NCBI GenBank assembly: GCA_900317685.1 | Contig: ONHQ01000008.1 | Location: 16,859-80,858, forward strand | From: an uncultured Prevotella sp. | GTDB taxonomy: Bacteria; Bacteroidota; Bacteroidia; Bacteroidales; Bacteroidaceae | DNA length: 64,000 nt | Direction: 5' to 3' | Shown here: piece after piece, positions 37,170-46,612 of the stretch | How positions within the stretch are numbered: the first letter of the stretch is position 1 | How the letters are laid out: each line of letters opens with the position of its first letter | Notes under the pieces: model-generated | Told to the model about the DNA's origin: nothing | The model's database searches: none | Seen by the model: the letters and a program-made list of their open reading frames with translations, nothing else | Position numbers and translations under genes: made by a program

Positions 37170-38738
37170 ATGGCACAAGAAGATGTTTTCAAGAAGATTG
37201 TGAGTCATTGCAAGGAATATGGTTTCGTATTCCCCAGTTCAGACATCTATCCTGACGGACTCGCAGCCGTCTATGATTACGGACCAAACGGTGTAGAATT
37301 GAAAAACAATATCAAGAAGTACTGGTGGGACAGCATGGTGCTTCTTCACAACAATATCGTGGGCATTGACGCCGCCATCTTCATGAACCCGACCGTATGG
37401 AAGGCCAGCGGTCACGTCGACGCTTTCAACGACCCGCTCATCGACAACCGCGACTCGAAGAAACGCTATCGTGCCGATGTGCTCATCGAGGATCAGATCG
37501 CCAAATACGAGGAGAAGATCGACAAGGAGGTGAAGAAAGCCGCCAAGAAGTTTGGTGACGCCTTCGACGAGAAGAAGTTCCGCGAGACCAATCCCCGCGT
37601 CCTCGAGCATCAGAAGAAGCGTGACGAACTTCACGCCCGCTACACCGAGGCCATGCAGGGTCCCAACCTTGAAGAGCTCAAGCAGATCATCCTCGACGAG
37701 GGTATCGTGGATCCTATCAGCGGTACGAAGAACTGGACCGACGTGCGTCAGTTCAACCTGATGTTCTCCACAGAGTTTGGTTCCACAGCTGGTGCCACGA
37801 GCAAGGTCTATCTCCGTCCGGAGACAGCTCAGGGTATCTTTGTCAACTTCCTCAATGTACAGAAGACCACGCGTCAGAAGCTGCCGTTTGGTATCGCACA
37901 GATCGGTAAGGCCTTCCGTAACGAGATCGTTGCCCGTCAGTTCGTCTTCCGTATGCGTGAGTTCGAGCAGATGGAGATGCAGTTCTTCTGCCAGCCCGGC
38001 ACCGAGATGAAGTGGTTTGAGTATTGGAAGAAAGCCCGTCTGGCCTGGCACGAGGCCTTGGGCATGGGCGACGACAACTACCGTTTCCACGACCACGAGA
38101 AGCTCGCCTTCTACGCCAACGCTGCCACCGACATCGAGTTCAAGATGCCGTTCGGCTTCAAGGAGGTCGAAGGTATCCACAGCCGTACCAACTACGACCT
38201 GAGCCAGCACGAGAAGTTCAGCGGCACGAAGATGCGCTACTTCGATCCTGACACCAACGAAAGCTACGTGCCTTACGACGTGGAGACCTCCATCGGCGTT
38301 GACCGCATGTTCCTCAGCGTCATGTGCCACTCTTACGAGGAAGAGAAGCTCGAGAACGGTTCCAGCCGCGTCGTGCTGCACCTGCCGGAGGCTCTGGCTC
38401 CTATCAAGTGCGCCGTGCTGCCGCTTGTCAACAAGGATGGTCTGCCCGAGAAGGCACAGGAGATTGTCAACGACCTGAAGTTCCACTTCACCACACATAT
38501 CGAGGCTAAGGACTCCATCGGCAAGCGCTATCGCCGTCAGGACGCCATCGGCACACCGTACTGTGTCACCGTGGACGGTCAGACCCTGGAGGACAACACC
38601 GTCACGCTGCGCTATCGCGACTCTATGCAACAGGAGCGTGTGCCCGTGGAGAAGCTGCGCGAGATCATTGAGGACCGCGTGAGCATCACCAGCGTGCTGA
38701 AGAAACTCAGTAAGGAAATTGAGGGCCTTGACAAGTAA
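37170..38738 (+). CDS. glyS: Glycyl-tRNA synthetase, single-chain class II type
   Basis: Charges tRNA-Gly with glycine. 522 residues, the homodimeric eukaryote-like form rather than the alpha2beta2 bacterial form, as is usual in Bacteroidota. Visible class II motifs: motif 1 region YGPNGVELKNNIKKYWW, LRPETAQGIFVNF, motif 2 IGKAFRNEIVARQFVFRMREFEQME, motif 3 ETSIGVDRMFL. The C-terminal anticodon-binding domain (CAVLPLVNKDGLPEKAQEIV, IGKRYRRQDAIGTPYCVTVD) closes the protein. The FKBP lipoprotein starts 19 bases after the stop and may be co-transcribed. Confidence 0.96.
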   Translation: MAQEDVFKKIVSHCKEYGFVFPSSDIYPDGLAAVYDYGPNGVELKNNIKKYWWDSMVLLHNNIVGIDAAIFMNPTVWKASGHVDAFNDPLIDNRDSKKRYRADVLIEDQIAKYEEKIDKEVKKAAKKFGDAFDEKKFRETNPRVLEHQKKRDELHARYTEAMQGPNLEELKQIILDEGIVDPISGTKNWTDVRQFNLMFSTEFGSTAGATSKVYLRPETAQGIFVNFLNVQKTTRQKLPFGIAQIGKAFRNEIVARQFVFRMREFEQMEMQFFCQPGTEMKWFEYWKKARLAWHEALGMGDDNYRFHDHEKLAFYANAATDIEFKMPFGFKEVEGIHSRTNYDLSQHEKFSGTKMRYFDPDTNESYVPYDVETSIGVDRMFLSVMCHSYEEEKLENGSSRVVLHLPEALAPIKCAVLPLVNKDGLPEKAQEIVNDLKFHFTTHIEAKDSIGKRYRRQDAIGTPYCVTVDGQTLEDNTVTLRYRDSMQQERVPVEKLREIIEDRVSITSVLKKLSKEIEGLDK

Positions 38739-38757
38739 ATCACACAACAGGTAAAGA

Positions 38758-39396
38758 ATGAACATCGACATCAAGAGCGTCATAAAGAAATGGAGTGGGG
38801 CACTGCTTGCCGTTGTGGCAGGCAGTATGCTCTTTGCCGCCTGTTCGGAGAGCGACGACACCGGTTCGGAGTTTGACGATTGGCAGAACAAGAATATGAC
38901 CTACTGGAATGCGCTCTACGCCAAGGCGCAGGACAGCGTCAAGGCCGGCAACACCAATTGGAAGATCATCAAAAACTGGAGTCTTGAGGACTCTTTGCAG
39001 TCCCCGAACACCGATTATATTATCGTCCACGTCAAAGAGAAGGGCACCGGTACGGCCAGTCCCCTCTATACCGACACCGTGCGGACGCACTACACCGGCC
39101 GGCTGATTCCCTCCGCGAGCAATCCCGACGGCTATCAGTTCGACTCTTCTCTGGGACATGCAATTTCCATGGATGAGGCCACGCCGTCGAAGTTTGCTGT
39201 CAGCTTGGTTGTTGATGGTTTTTCCACGGCTTTGCAGAACATGCATGTCGGTGACCGCTGGGAGGTCTACATCCCTTATACCCTTGGTTACGGCGAGTCG
39301 GCACAGAGCGCGATCCCTGCCTATTCCACGCTGATCTTCGACGTCAAGCTGGCGGCCTTCTATCCCAAGGGGCAGAAAGTCCCCGACTGGAAGTAA
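38758..39396 (+). CDS. FKBP-type peptidyl-prolyl isomerase, lipoprotein
   Basis: 212 residues. Signal peptide and lipobox LFAAC give a lipid-anchored protein; SESDD after the Cys is acidic like surface-export signals. The C-terminal ~110 residues are an FKBP domain (VRTHYTGRLI, FDSSLGHAISM, MHVGDRWEVYIPYTLGYGES, IPAYSTLIFDVKLAAF), with the typical GYG and IPxxSxLIFDVxL motifs. Expected to catalyse prolyl isomerisation in the periplasm or on the surface. Confidence 0.9.
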   Translation: MNIDIKSVIKKWSGALLAVVAGSMLFAACSESDDTGSEFDDWQNKNMTYWNALYAKAQDSVKAGNTNWKIIKNWSLEDSLQSPNTDYIIVHVKEKGTGTASPLYTDTVRTHYTGRLIPSASNPDGYQFDSSLGHAISMDEATPSKFAVSLVVDGFSTALQNMHVGDRWEVYIPYTLGYGESAQSAIPAYSTLIFDVKLAAFYPKGQKVPDWK

Positions 39397-39413
39397 GCCG
39401 ATAGCATATCTTT

Positions 39414-39500
39414 AGGGCCATGCCCCGGAGCTTTTCTCAGTCTCCTATATATATAATAAGGTGTAGGACGCTACGGAAAGCTTCGGGGCATGGCCTTTTT
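39414..39500 (+). terminator. Terminator of FKBP gene with a large loop holding TATATATAATAAGGTGT
   Basis: AGGGCCATGCCCCGGAGCTTT (39414 on) pairs with GGAAAGCTTCGGGGCATGGCC just before the T-tract at 39496. The loop of about 40 nt carries the 17-mer at 39448-39464. Confidence 0.85.
39448..39464 (+). repeat. 17-mer TATATATAATAAGGTGT, copy 3
   Basis: Exact copy of 29881-29897 and 8516-8532, here in the loop of a terminator hairpin. Confidence 0.8.
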
Positions 39501-39626
39501 TTGTTGTTCTGAGCCTTTCCGCCCCCCTTCTCAAACCGTTTTCGCCTTGTGCCTCTCGTTGGCTTCTATGCAAACGATTGCTTAGCGTTTGCAGGCCGAA
39601 ACGTTGTTGTGTGCGCACACACATTA

Positions 39627-39656
39627 TTGACATAGGTCAAAAATCCCCTATTTTTG
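39627..39656 (+). promoter_or_regulatory. Upstream promoter of the C-poor transcript unit
   Basis: -33 TTG (39627-39629), 19-bp spacer, -7 TATTTTTG (39649-39656). A perfect palindrome TGTGTGCGCACACA lies just upstream (39608-39621) and could be an operator. Confidence 0.6.
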
Positions 39657-39678
39657 CGTAAAAATGGCATCGCAATCG

Positions 39679-39709
39679 TTGCGGCATTGCGAAAATCCTC
39701 CTACCTTTG
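39679..39709 (+). promoter_or_regulatory. Downstream promoter of the C-poor transcript unit
   Basis: -33 TTG (39679-39681), 20-bp spacer, -7 TACCTTTG (39702-39709), a full consensus match. Predicted start near 39716. Confidence 0.75.
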
Positions 39710-40171
39710 CAGTGTCAAAAGAACAAAGGATGGCCGCAAGGACATCAAGAGATATTTGAAAAGTTGAGAGAAATTACAAGGTAATAAGTTCGTCAGGATG
39801 CGACGTTAGTAGAAGAAATAGAGAGAATACTGGTAGAAGATGATTCAGGACAACAGGTAGAAGATGATTCAGGATAAACGGATAGGAAGAAGGTTAGTTC
39901 AAGGAAAGGTAAGAAGAAAGATTGGTTCAGGAAACGTGATAGGTGTTAGTGATTGCAGAAAGATGTAGGTAAATGTTGAAAGGTATTAGTAGAGTAGGGT
40001 ATTAGTAGGATATAAAAGAAGAAGTTAAGGTAGATGTTCCTCAGGTAGAGAAGAGAGATTGAAGAAGGATGACAGCAGGATGACACGATTCAGGATGACA
40101 AAGAGAAGAAGGTAGAAGATTGGTTAAAGAAAGAATTGGTTTATAGTTTGAAGAGAAAGCGAGGTAAAAAG

Positions 40172-40255
40172 ATGTATGTAATGATGATGAGTCTCATGTG
40201 TGCAGCAAGTGCTGCCGCATGGATGTGGGCAGAGAACAATGGCATGCGCCTTTAG
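40172..40255 (+). CDS. 27-residue hydrophobic peptide at the 3' end of the C-poor transcript
   Basis: MYVMMMSLMCAASAAAWMWA is followed by ENNGMRL and a stop. The ATG is preceded by GCGAGG at a suitable distance, the peptide has one membrane-length hydrophobic stretch, and the base composition changes exactly here from C-poor to ordinary. That suggests a real small membrane peptide. No family recognised. Confidence 0.45.
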   Translation: MYVMMMSLMCAASAAAWMWAENNGMRL

Positions 40256-40315
40256 TTCCCCCACTCGATTGAAAGGAGAATAGCATAGAAAATAGGTATT
40301 AATAGATATAACGAG

Positions 40316-40349
40316 AGCGGTGTTCCAGTATATGGGACACCGCTTTTTG
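40316..40349 (+). terminator. Terminator of the C-poor transcript unit
   Basis: AGCGGTGTTCC (40316-40326) with GGGACACCGCT (40334-40344), then TTTTTGG. Its T-tract overlaps the -33 box of the next promoter. Confidence 0.85.
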
Positions 40350-40377
40350 GTTATTTGGCGGAATCTGTGTAACTTTG
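40346..40377 (+). promoter_or_regulatory. Promoter of the MATE gene
   Basis: -33 TTTG (40346-40349), 20-bp spacer, -7 TAACTTTG (40370-40377). Confidence 0.75.
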
Positions 40378-40398
40378 CAGTATAATCAGAGAGTAAGT

Positions 40399-41844
40399 AT
40401 GTTCAGCAATAAGAAGAGCGAGGCCTTGTTGGCCAAGATCCGTGAGGGAGCCCCGTTGGTGGGCAGCGAGAAGCTGCGGCTCATCGTGGAGTTGAGTATT
40501 CCTTCCATCCTGGCCCAGATCACCAGCGTGCTGATGTTTTATATCGACGCCTCGATGGTGGGCTCGCTGGGCACCGAGGCCAGTGCGGCTATCGGTCTGG
40601 TGGAGCCGGCCTCATGGCTTTTCGGCTCGTTGACGGCAGCTGCCTCGATGGGTTTTGCCGTACAGGTGGCTCATTTCATTGGTGCCAACGACTTCCGGCA
40701 GGCCCGTCGCGTGATGAAGCACGGCTATCTGTTTTGCTTCGTCTTCTCGTTGGTGCTCATGGCTGTGGCCTGTGGCGTGTCCGGTCCGCTGCCCCGTTGG
40801 TTAGGTGGCGGCAGTGACATCCAGCACGACGCCTCGGTTTATTTCTTCATCTTTTCGTTGGCCGCTCCGTTCTTCATGATGGAGAACCTTTCTTCAGCCA
40901 TGCTCAAGTCGAGCGGCGACATGCGTCGGCCGAGTTCCATCGCCGTCCTGGCCTGTGTCCTCGACGTGGTTTTCAACTTCCTGCTCATCTTTCCCTCGCG
41001 CACCATCAGCGTGCTGGGCATAGACATCCCTCTTTGGGGTGCCGGACTGCGTGTGGAGGGAGCCGCTCTGGGCACCTCGCTGGCCTATGCTGTCACCTCG
41101 CTGATCCTCGTATGGTTCAACGTGCGTCGCAGTCCCATCCTGGCCTGGCACCTCGACCGCGAGCGTTTTGTCTGGCAGCCGGAGTACGTGATGAAAGCCT
41201 TGAAGATCAGTGCGCCGATGGCCCTGCAATATGTGCTGATGAATGGTGCGCAGATCGTTTCCACGATGATTGTCGCCCCGCTTGGCAATGTCGCCATCGC
41301 CGCCAACTCCTTTGCCGTGACTGCTGAGAGCCTGTGCTACATGCCCGGCTACGGCATCGGCGACGCGGCCTCCACGCTTGTCGGCCAGACCTTTGGTGCC
41401 GGACGCCAAGACCTCTGTCGCAGCTTTGCCTGGCTGACGATCGGCCTGGGCATGGGCGTGATGGCCGTGATGGGCGTGGTGATGTATGTCTTCGCTCCCG
41501 AGATGATCGGCTTCCTCACCCCTGTGGTGGCCATCCGCGAGTTGGGAACGCGCGTGCTGCGCATCGAGGCTTTTGCCGAGCCTTTCTTTGCGGCCAGCAT
41601 CGTGGCCTTCCGTGTCTGTCTCGGTGCCGGCGACACGCTCAAGCCCGCCGTGATGAACCTCGCCTCGATGTGGTGCGTGCGTCTGACGCTCGCCTATGCC
41701 CTGAGTCAGCACTATGGGCTCGTGGGCGTGTGGGTGGCCATGGCGCTGGAGCTCACCTTCCGTGGCTGCATCTTCCTCGTCCGCATCGCACGTGGACGGT
41801 GGTACTTGAGACCGCAGACCGCAAAGGCTGAATCGATAGAATAG
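40399..41844 (+). CDS. MATE-family multidrug/metabolite efflux transporter
   Basis: 481 residues from the ATG at 40399; the earlier in-frame TTG at 40375 lies within the -7 box and cannot be the start. About 12 membrane helices in two similar halves (ELSIPSILAQITSVLMFYIDASMVGSLG and ALQYVLMNGAQIVSTMIVAPLG are the matching helix 1 regions), the hallmark of MATE antiporters that use Na+ or H+ to expel cationic compounds. Substrate unknown. The M13 peptidase gene starts 24 bases after its stop and may be co-transcribed. Confidence 0.92.
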   Translation: MFSNKKSEALLAKIREGAPLVGSEKLRLIVELSIPSILAQITSVLMFYIDASMVGSLGTEASAAIGLVEPASWLFGSLTAAASMGFAVQVAHFIGANDFRQARRVMKHGYLFCFVFSLVLMAVACGVSGPLPRWLGGGSDIQHDASVYFFIFSLAAPFFMMENLSSAMLKSSGDMRRPSSIAVLACVLDVVFNFLLIFPSRTISVLGIDIPLWGAGLRVEGAALGTSLAYAVTSLILVWFNVRRSPILAWHLDRERFVWQPEYVMKALKISAPMALQYVLMNGAQIVSTMIVAPLGNVAIAANSFAVTAESLCYMPGYGIGDAASTLVGQTFGAGRQDLCRSFAWLTIGLGMGVMAVMGVVMYVFAPEMIGFLTPVVAIRELGTRVLRIEAFAEPFFAASIVAFRVCLGAGDTLKPAVMNLASMWCVRLTLAYALSQHYGLVGVWVAMALELTFRGCIFLVRIARGRWYLRPQTAKAESIE

Positions 41845-41868
41845 AATTTTCGTTTTAAATAAACACAC

Positions 41869-43893
41869 ATGAAAAAACAAATCGTATTGTTGAGTCTGGC
41901 ACTCGCCTGCACAGGTGCTTTCGCCCAGACTCCCACGTCGGGTATCGACCGCAACAACCTCGATACCTCGGTGCGTCCCGGTGACGACTTCTACCACTAC
42001 GCCGCCGGCGGTTGGCTCAAGAGTCATCCATTGGACGCTGAACATTCCGAGAACGGCGCCTTCGTCGACCTTCAGGAACTCAACCAGAAGCGTATCCAGG
42101 AGCTCATCCTCCAGTATGCCGGCCAGCCACAGAAGCAGGGCACACTCGGGCAGAAGATCGGATCGCTCTACAACCTGATGATGGACAGCGTGCGCCTCAA
42201 CCGCGAGGGATGGGCTCCACTGAAGCCAACCCTCGACCGCATCGCCGCCATCAAGAACGCAAGAGAGTATCAGATCGTCACCGCAGCACTCGACCGCAAT
42301 GGCGAGGGCACGATGATGTATGGCATTGGCATCGGCGCCGACCAGCGCAACGCCGCATGGAACCTCGTCAGCATTGGACAGGGCGGACTCGGACTCGGCA
42401 CACGCGACTACTATGTCTCCGACGATCCCGACAAGAAGAAGGTGCTCGAGGCCTACAAGACCTACCTGACCCATCTCTTCCAACTCGTGGGCAACGATGA
42501 GGCTACAGCCAAGAGCAAGATGCAGAAAGTACTCGACATTGAGACCGAGATTGCCAAGGCCAGCTACGACGAGGTGAAGCTCCGCGATGTCGACGGCAAC
42601 TATCATAAGATGAGTTATACCGAGCTCGTCGACCAGTTCCCCGGCATCGACTGGGGCAACGTGATGCTGGCCAGCGGCATGCCCGCCATCGACAGCATCA
42701 ACGTGGCTCAGCCCGAACCGATCCACGAGGTCGAGAAGATCCTGGCCAACACGCCGCTGGAGGCTCTGAAGACCTATGCCGAGGCGAAGGTCATCAGCGG
42801 AGCTGCCAGTCAGCTTAGTGACGCTTTCCGCAAGGAGGCCTTCCAGCTCGGTGCCGCGCTGAGCGGTGTCAAGCAGGACCGTCCGCGCTGGAAGCGTGCC
42901 GTAAGCCTGGTCAGCGGTACGCTCGGTGAGGCCATCGGTAAGCTCTATGTCGAGAAGTACTTCCCCGAGAGCTCAAAGAAGAAGATGCTCGACCTCGTCC
43001 ACAACCTCCAGACGGCACTCGCTCAGCGCATCGACGCCGCCACATGGATGGGACCGGCCACTAAGGCGCAGGCCAAGGACAAGCTCCAGAACTTCATCAT
43101 CAAGATCGGTTATCCCGACAAGTGGAAAGACTATAGCGGACTGCAGGTCGTTGACTCGCTGAGCCTCTACGAGAATCTGCAGCGCATCGCACGCTGGGCC
43201 GTCGACAAGGAAATTGCCGAGAAGGTCAACAAGAAGGTGGACAAGAGCGAGTGGGGCATGACTCCGCAGACCATCAACGCCTACTACAACCCGACGACCA
43301 ACGAGATCTGCTTCCCCGCTGCCATCCTGCAGCCGCCATTCTTCGATCCTAATGCCGACGATGCCGTGAACTATGGTGCCATCGGCGGTGTCATCGGTCA
43401 CGAGATGAGCCACGGCTTTGACGACCAGGGCTCGCAGTTCGACAAGAACGGCAATCAGCACGACTGGTGGACAGCACAGGACAAGAAGAACTTCAACGCA
43501 CGCACAAAGGTGCTTGCCGACTACTTCTCACATTTCGAGGTGCTCCCCGGCGTGAAGATCAACGGCCAGCAGACGCTCGGCGAGAACATCGGCGACAACG
43601 GCGGACTCAACATTGCCTTCACAGCTCTGCAAAACAGCATGAAGCAGCACCCGTTAGCCACCATCGACGGCTTCACGCCAGAGCAGCGCTTCTTCCTCGC
43701 ATGGGGTCGCGTGTGGGCTTCGAACATGACACCAGAGGTGATCCGCTATCTCATCACCGTCGACGTTCACTCTCCCAACATGGCGCGTGTCAACGCCGCT
43801 CTGCCGCAGATCGACGCCTGGTACAAGGCTTTCGGCGTGAAGAAGGGCGACAAGCTGTTCTTGCCAAAGAACAAGCGTGCACATATCTGGTAA
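41869..43893 (+). CDS. M13-family zinc metallopeptidase (neprilysin/PepO-like), secreted
   Basis: 674 residues. Signal peptide (VLLSLALACTGAFAQ). N-terminal M13 region begins RPGDDFYHYAAGGWL. The catalytic motif is HEMSH (His511, Glu512, His515) in VIGHEMSHGFDDQGSQFD, with the third ligand in GENIGDNGGL and substrate-binding NAYYNPTTNEICFPAAI. It cleaves peptides on the amino side of hydrophobic residues in the periplasm or outside, by family knowledge. It lacks the usual C-terminal CxxW, ending KRAHIW, as often seen in bacterial members. A terminator with a large loop follows. Confidence 0.94.
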   Translation: MKKQIVLLSLALACTGAFAQTPTSGIDRNNLDTSVRPGDDFYHYAAGGWLKSHPLDAEHSENGAFVDLQELNQKRIQELILQYAGQPQKQGTLGQKIGSLYNLMMDSVRLNREGWAPLKPTLDRIAAIKNAREYQIVTAALDRNGEGTMMYGIGIGADQRNAAWNLVSIGQGGLGLGTRDYYVSDDPDKKKVLEAYKTYLTHLFQLVGNDEATAKSKMQKVLDIETEIAKASYDEVKLRDVDGNYHKMSYTELVDQFPGIDWGNVMLASGMPAIDSINVAQPEPIHEVEKILANTPLEALKTYAEAKVISGAASQLSDAFRKEAFQLGAALSGVKQDRPRWKRAVSLVSGTLGEAIGKLYVEKYFPESSKKKMLDLVHNLQTALAQRIDAATWMGPATKAQAKDKLQNFIIKIGYPDKWKDYSGLQVVDSLSLYENLQRIARWAVDKEIAEKVNKKVDKSEWGMTPQTINAYYNPTTNEICFPAAILQPPFFDPNADDAVNYGAIGGVIGHEMSHGFDDQGSQFDKNGNQHDWWTAQDKKNFNARTKVLADYFSHFEVLPGVKINGQQTLGENIGDNGGLNIAFTALQNSMKQHPLATIDGFTPEQRFFLAWGRVWASNMTPEVIRYLITVDVHSPNMARVNAALPQIDAWYKAFGVKKGDKLFLPKNKRAHIW

Positions 43894-43939
43894 ACAATCA
43901 CTGAAATCCTGTTTTGTTGGATAAACTGACAAAAAACGG

Positions 43940-44009
43940 CCTCTGAGAATCGATTCTTTGCGACGAGGTGTCCTCCTGACCGCAATTTCGCGATTCTCGT
44001 GAGGTTTTT
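43940..44009 (+). terminator. Terminator of M13 gene with loop holding TTTGCGACGAGGTGTCC
   Basis: CCTCTGAGAATCG (43940-43952) pairs with CGATTCTCGTGAGG (43991-44004), then TTTTT. The loop carries the 17-mer 43957-43973, found again at 46613-46629. Confidence 0.65.
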
Positions 44010-44170
44010 ATAAAGTTGCTGATTATCAGATAATTACAAACATTTGGCTGATTTCTGCCGAAGAAATCGTTGAGATGCTTCGGTCAGAAAGGTACTTTGA
44101 CCGAAAATTCTCTAGAGAATTTCTGATGAAACAACCGAGATGATCCGGTCATCACGGTTATTTTATAGCG

Positions 44171-44209
44171 AGAAAAGGGTGATTTGACCAAGTCAAATCA
44201 CCCTTTTCT
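44171..44209. terminator. 18-bp perfect hairpin, bidirectional terminator-like
   Basis: AGAAAAGGGTGATTTGAC (44171-44188), 3-nt loop, GTCAAATCACCCTTTTCT (44192-44209). It lies in the 626-base gap between the M13 gene and dnaK, which also holds a TTCGGTCA/TGACCGAA repeat (44079/44098) and the dnaK control region, but no gene. Confidence 0.7.
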
Positions 44210-44401
44210 GTGTCTGATTGGGCAAAAAACATAGAAAAATGCTTGTTTTCGCCTTGAATCTCTCTCTTTTGCTGATACTTCCATCTCTAGATTGAATGTT
44301 CAAGTTGACAGACTTTTGTAAAAATGCTTTCCGCCTCTTCCCCGCGATCCTTAGGCTTTGACAAAACGGCTCATGGTCTGACGCACTTTCTATATAGCGT
44401 G

Positions 44402-44455
44402 TGACATTATGTCATACCTCTCCCCATGCCCACAGCCGTTGGCACACGCTTTGTT
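44402..44455 (+). promoter_or_regulatory. dnaK control region: sigma54-like promoter and palindrome
   Basis: TTGGCACACGCTTTGTT (44439-44455) has the GG and TTG-T layout of -24/-12 sigma54 promoters (TGGCAC, 5 bases, TTGTT; the -12 GC is GT). A perfect palindrome TGACATTATGTCA lies at 44402-44414. No TAnnTTTG box is seen in the 65 bases before dnaK. Confidence 0.4.
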
Positions 44456-44519
44456 ATTTAAGGGGCGGACAATCAAGTCCAACAGTTAACATCGAATAAT
44501 AAATAAAATATATACAATT

Positions 44520-46466
44520 ATGGGAAAGATTATTGGAATCGACTTAGGTACTACTAACAGCTGTGTGGCTGTTTTCGAAGGCAATGAGCCTGTAGTAATC
44601 GCTAACTCTGAAGGCAAGCGTACAACTCCGTCTGTTGTGGGCTTCGTCAAGGATGGTGAGCGCAAGATTGGTGATCCGGCTAAGCGCCAGGCTATCACCA
44701 ACCCGAAGAACACCGTGTACTCCATCAAGCGTTTCATGGGTGAGACCTACGAGCAGAGCCGCAAAGAGGCTGAGCGCGTACCTTATACCGTCATCAACGA
44801 CAATGGCTATCCTAAGGTGCAGATCGAGGGTGCTGCACATCCTTACACACCGCAGGAAATCTCTGCAATGATTCTGCAGAAGATGAAGAAGACCGCTGAG
44901 GACTATCTCGGCCAGGAGGTCAACGAGGCTGTCATCACTGTGCCTGCTTACTTCTCTGACTCTCAGCGTCAGGCCACCAAGGAGGCTGGTGAGATTGCCG
45001 GTCTGAAGGTGCGTCGTATCGTCAACGAGCCTACTGCTGCCGCATTGGCTTACGGTGTGGACAAAGCCAACAAGGACATGAAGATCGCTGTCTTCGACCT
45101 TGGTGGTGGTACGTTCGATATCTCTATCCTTGAGTTCGGTGGCGGTGTGTTTGAGGTGCTCGCTACCAATGGTGATACCCACCTGGGTGGTGATGACTTC
45201 GATCAGGTGATCATCGACTGGCTGGTCAACGGCTTCAAGGCCGACGAGGGCATCGATCTGACCAAGGATCCGATGGCTATGCAGCGCTTGAAGGAAGCTG
45301 CCGAGAAGGCTAAGATCGAGTTGAGTTCTACAACTTCTACGGAGATCAACTTGCCTTATATCTCTGCTGAGGGCGGTGTGCCTAAGCACTTGGTGAAGAC
45401 TTTGACACGTGCTCAGTTTGAGCAGCTCGCTCATGACCTGATTCAGAAGTGCCTCGTACCGTGCCAGAACGCTATCCGCGACGCTAAGCTCTCTACGAGC
45501 GACATCGACGAGGTCATCCTCGTGGGTGGTTCCAGCCGTATCCCTGCTGTGCAGACGCTGGTGAAGAACTACTTCGGCAAGGAGCCTTCCAAGGGTGTCA
45601 ACCCCGATGAGGTCGTCGCTGTGGGTGCTGCCATCCAGGGTGCCATCTTGAACAACGAGAAGGGCGCCGGCGACATCGTGCTGCTCGACGTCACTCCGTT
45701 GACCCTCGGTATCGAGACCATGGGTGGTGTGATGACGAAGTTGATCGACGCCAACACGACTATTCCTTGCAAGAAGAGCCAGATCTTCTCTACTGCTGTC
45801 GATAACCAGACAGCCGTGACCATTCACGTGCTGCAGGGTGAGCGCCCGATGGCTGCTCAGAACAAGAGCATTGGTCAGTTCAACCTTGAGGGTATCGCAC
45901 CCGCTCGTCGTGGTGTGCCACAGATCGAGGTGACCTTCGATATCGATGCCAACGGTATCCTGAACGTCAGTGCTAAGGATAAGGCTACCGGCAAGGAGCA
46001 GAAGATTCGCATCGAGGCTTCCAGCGGCTTGAGCCAGGACGAGATCGAGCGCATGAGAGCTGAGGCTAAGGCCAACGAGGACGCTGATAAGAAGGAGCGT
46101 GAGAAAGTGGACAAGCTCAACCAGGCTGACTCCATGATCTTCACTACCGAGAACTTCCTCAAGGACAATGCCGACAAGATTCCGGCTGACAAGAAGCCGG
46201 CCATCGAGGATGCTCTCAACAAGCTGAAAGATGCTCACAAGGCTGGTGACGTGGCTGCCATCGACACTGCCATGGCTGCTCTGAACACTGCTGTTCAGGC
46301 TGCTTCAGCCCAGATGTATGGTCAGGGCGGTGCTCAGCCGGGTGCTGGCCAGGGCTTCCAAGGCGGTGCAGGCGCAGGTGCAGGTGCCAACGCAGGCGCA
46401 GGCCAGCAAGGCGGCTCGAAGAGCGACGACAATATCCAGGACGCCGACTTCGAGGAAGTGAAGTAA
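44520..46466 (+). CDS. dnaK: Hsp70 chaperone DnaK
   Basis: ATP-dependent chaperone that binds unfolded segments, working with DnaJ and GrpE (not in this window). 648 residues. N-terminal ATPase: [61 protein letters not shown]. Substrate-binding domain: [19 protein letters not shown], then a helical lid and a Gly/Ala/Gln-rich tail ending DADFEEVK-type ([10 protein letters not shown]). Stands alone with a strong terminator. Identification is secure. Confidence 0.98.
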   Translation: MGKIIGIDLGTTNSCVAVFEGNEPVVIANSEGKRTTPSVVGFVKDGERKIGDPAKRQAITNPKNTVYSIKRFMGETYEQSRKEAERVPYTVINDNGYPKVQIEGAAHPYTPQEISAMILQKMKKTAEDYLGQEVNEAVITVPAYFSDSQRQATKEAGEIAGLKVRRIVNEPTAAALAYGVDKANKDMKIAVFDLGGGTFDISILEFGGGVFEVLATNGDTHLGGDDFDQVIIDWLVNGFKADEGIDLTKDPMAMQRLKEAAEKAKIELSSTTSTEINLPYISAEGGVPKHLVKTLTRAQFEQLAHDLIQKCLVPCQNAIRDAKLSTSDIDEVILVGGSSRIPAVQTLVKNYFGKEPSKGVNPDEVVAVGAAIQGAILNNEKGAGDIVLLDVTPLTLGIETMGGVMTKLIDANTTIPCKKSQIFSTAVDNQTAVTIHVLQGERPMAAQNKSIGQFNLEGIAPARRGVPQIEVTFDIDANGILNVSAKDKATGKEQKIRIEASSGLSQDEIERMRAEAKANEDADKKEREKVDKLNQADSMIFTTENFLKDNADKIPADKKPAIEDALNKLKDAHKAGDVAAIDTAMAALNTAVQAASAQMYGQGGAQPGAGQGFQGGAGAGAGANAGAGQQGGSKSDDNIQDADFEEVK

Positions 46467-46494
46467 TATTGACAACTATCAATAACGATAAATA

Positions 46495-46537
46495 AGAAAA
46501 TGGGTGTAACTCAATAGGTTACACCCATTTTCTTTTT
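46495..46537 (+). terminator. Terminator of dnaK
   Basis: AGAAAATGGGTGTAAC (46495-46510) with GTTACACCCATTTTCT (46518-46533), then TTTT. Confidence 0.9.
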
Positions 46538-46612
46538 GGTTAATCTTTGTATAATTACCGATTTCTTCCGATATTTATCTTATATTTGTACCATATTTGG
46601 AACGTCCCTTAA

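Larger units (their letters stand above)
39716..40349 (+). ncRNA. Predicted ~630-nt purine-rich, C-poor transcript of unknown function
   Basis: Bounded by a consensus promoter (39679-39709) and a hairpin terminator (40316-40349). By hand count, 39781-40200 has 26 C in 420 bases (about 6%), and 39961-40020 has none, so the RNA can hardly form GC pairs. It contains direct repeats such as GGTAGAAGATGATTCAGGA at 39832 and 39856 (24-base period) and many TTCAGGAT, GGTAGAAGAT and TTAGTAG words. No long ORF is present on either strand. The only coding candidate is a 27-codon ORF at the 3' end. It may be a regulatory RNA or a long leader; both are inference. Confidence 0.55.

Noticed and set aside
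37239-42726. Long minus-strand frames opposite glyS (550 codons) and opposite MATE/M13 genes (610 codons)
   Set aside because: Shadows of GC-biased third positions in secure plus-strand genes.
44544-46238. Minus-strand open frame of 564 codons opposite dnaK
   Set aside because: Known kind of antisense artefact over dnaK genes; His/Leu-rich with no motif.
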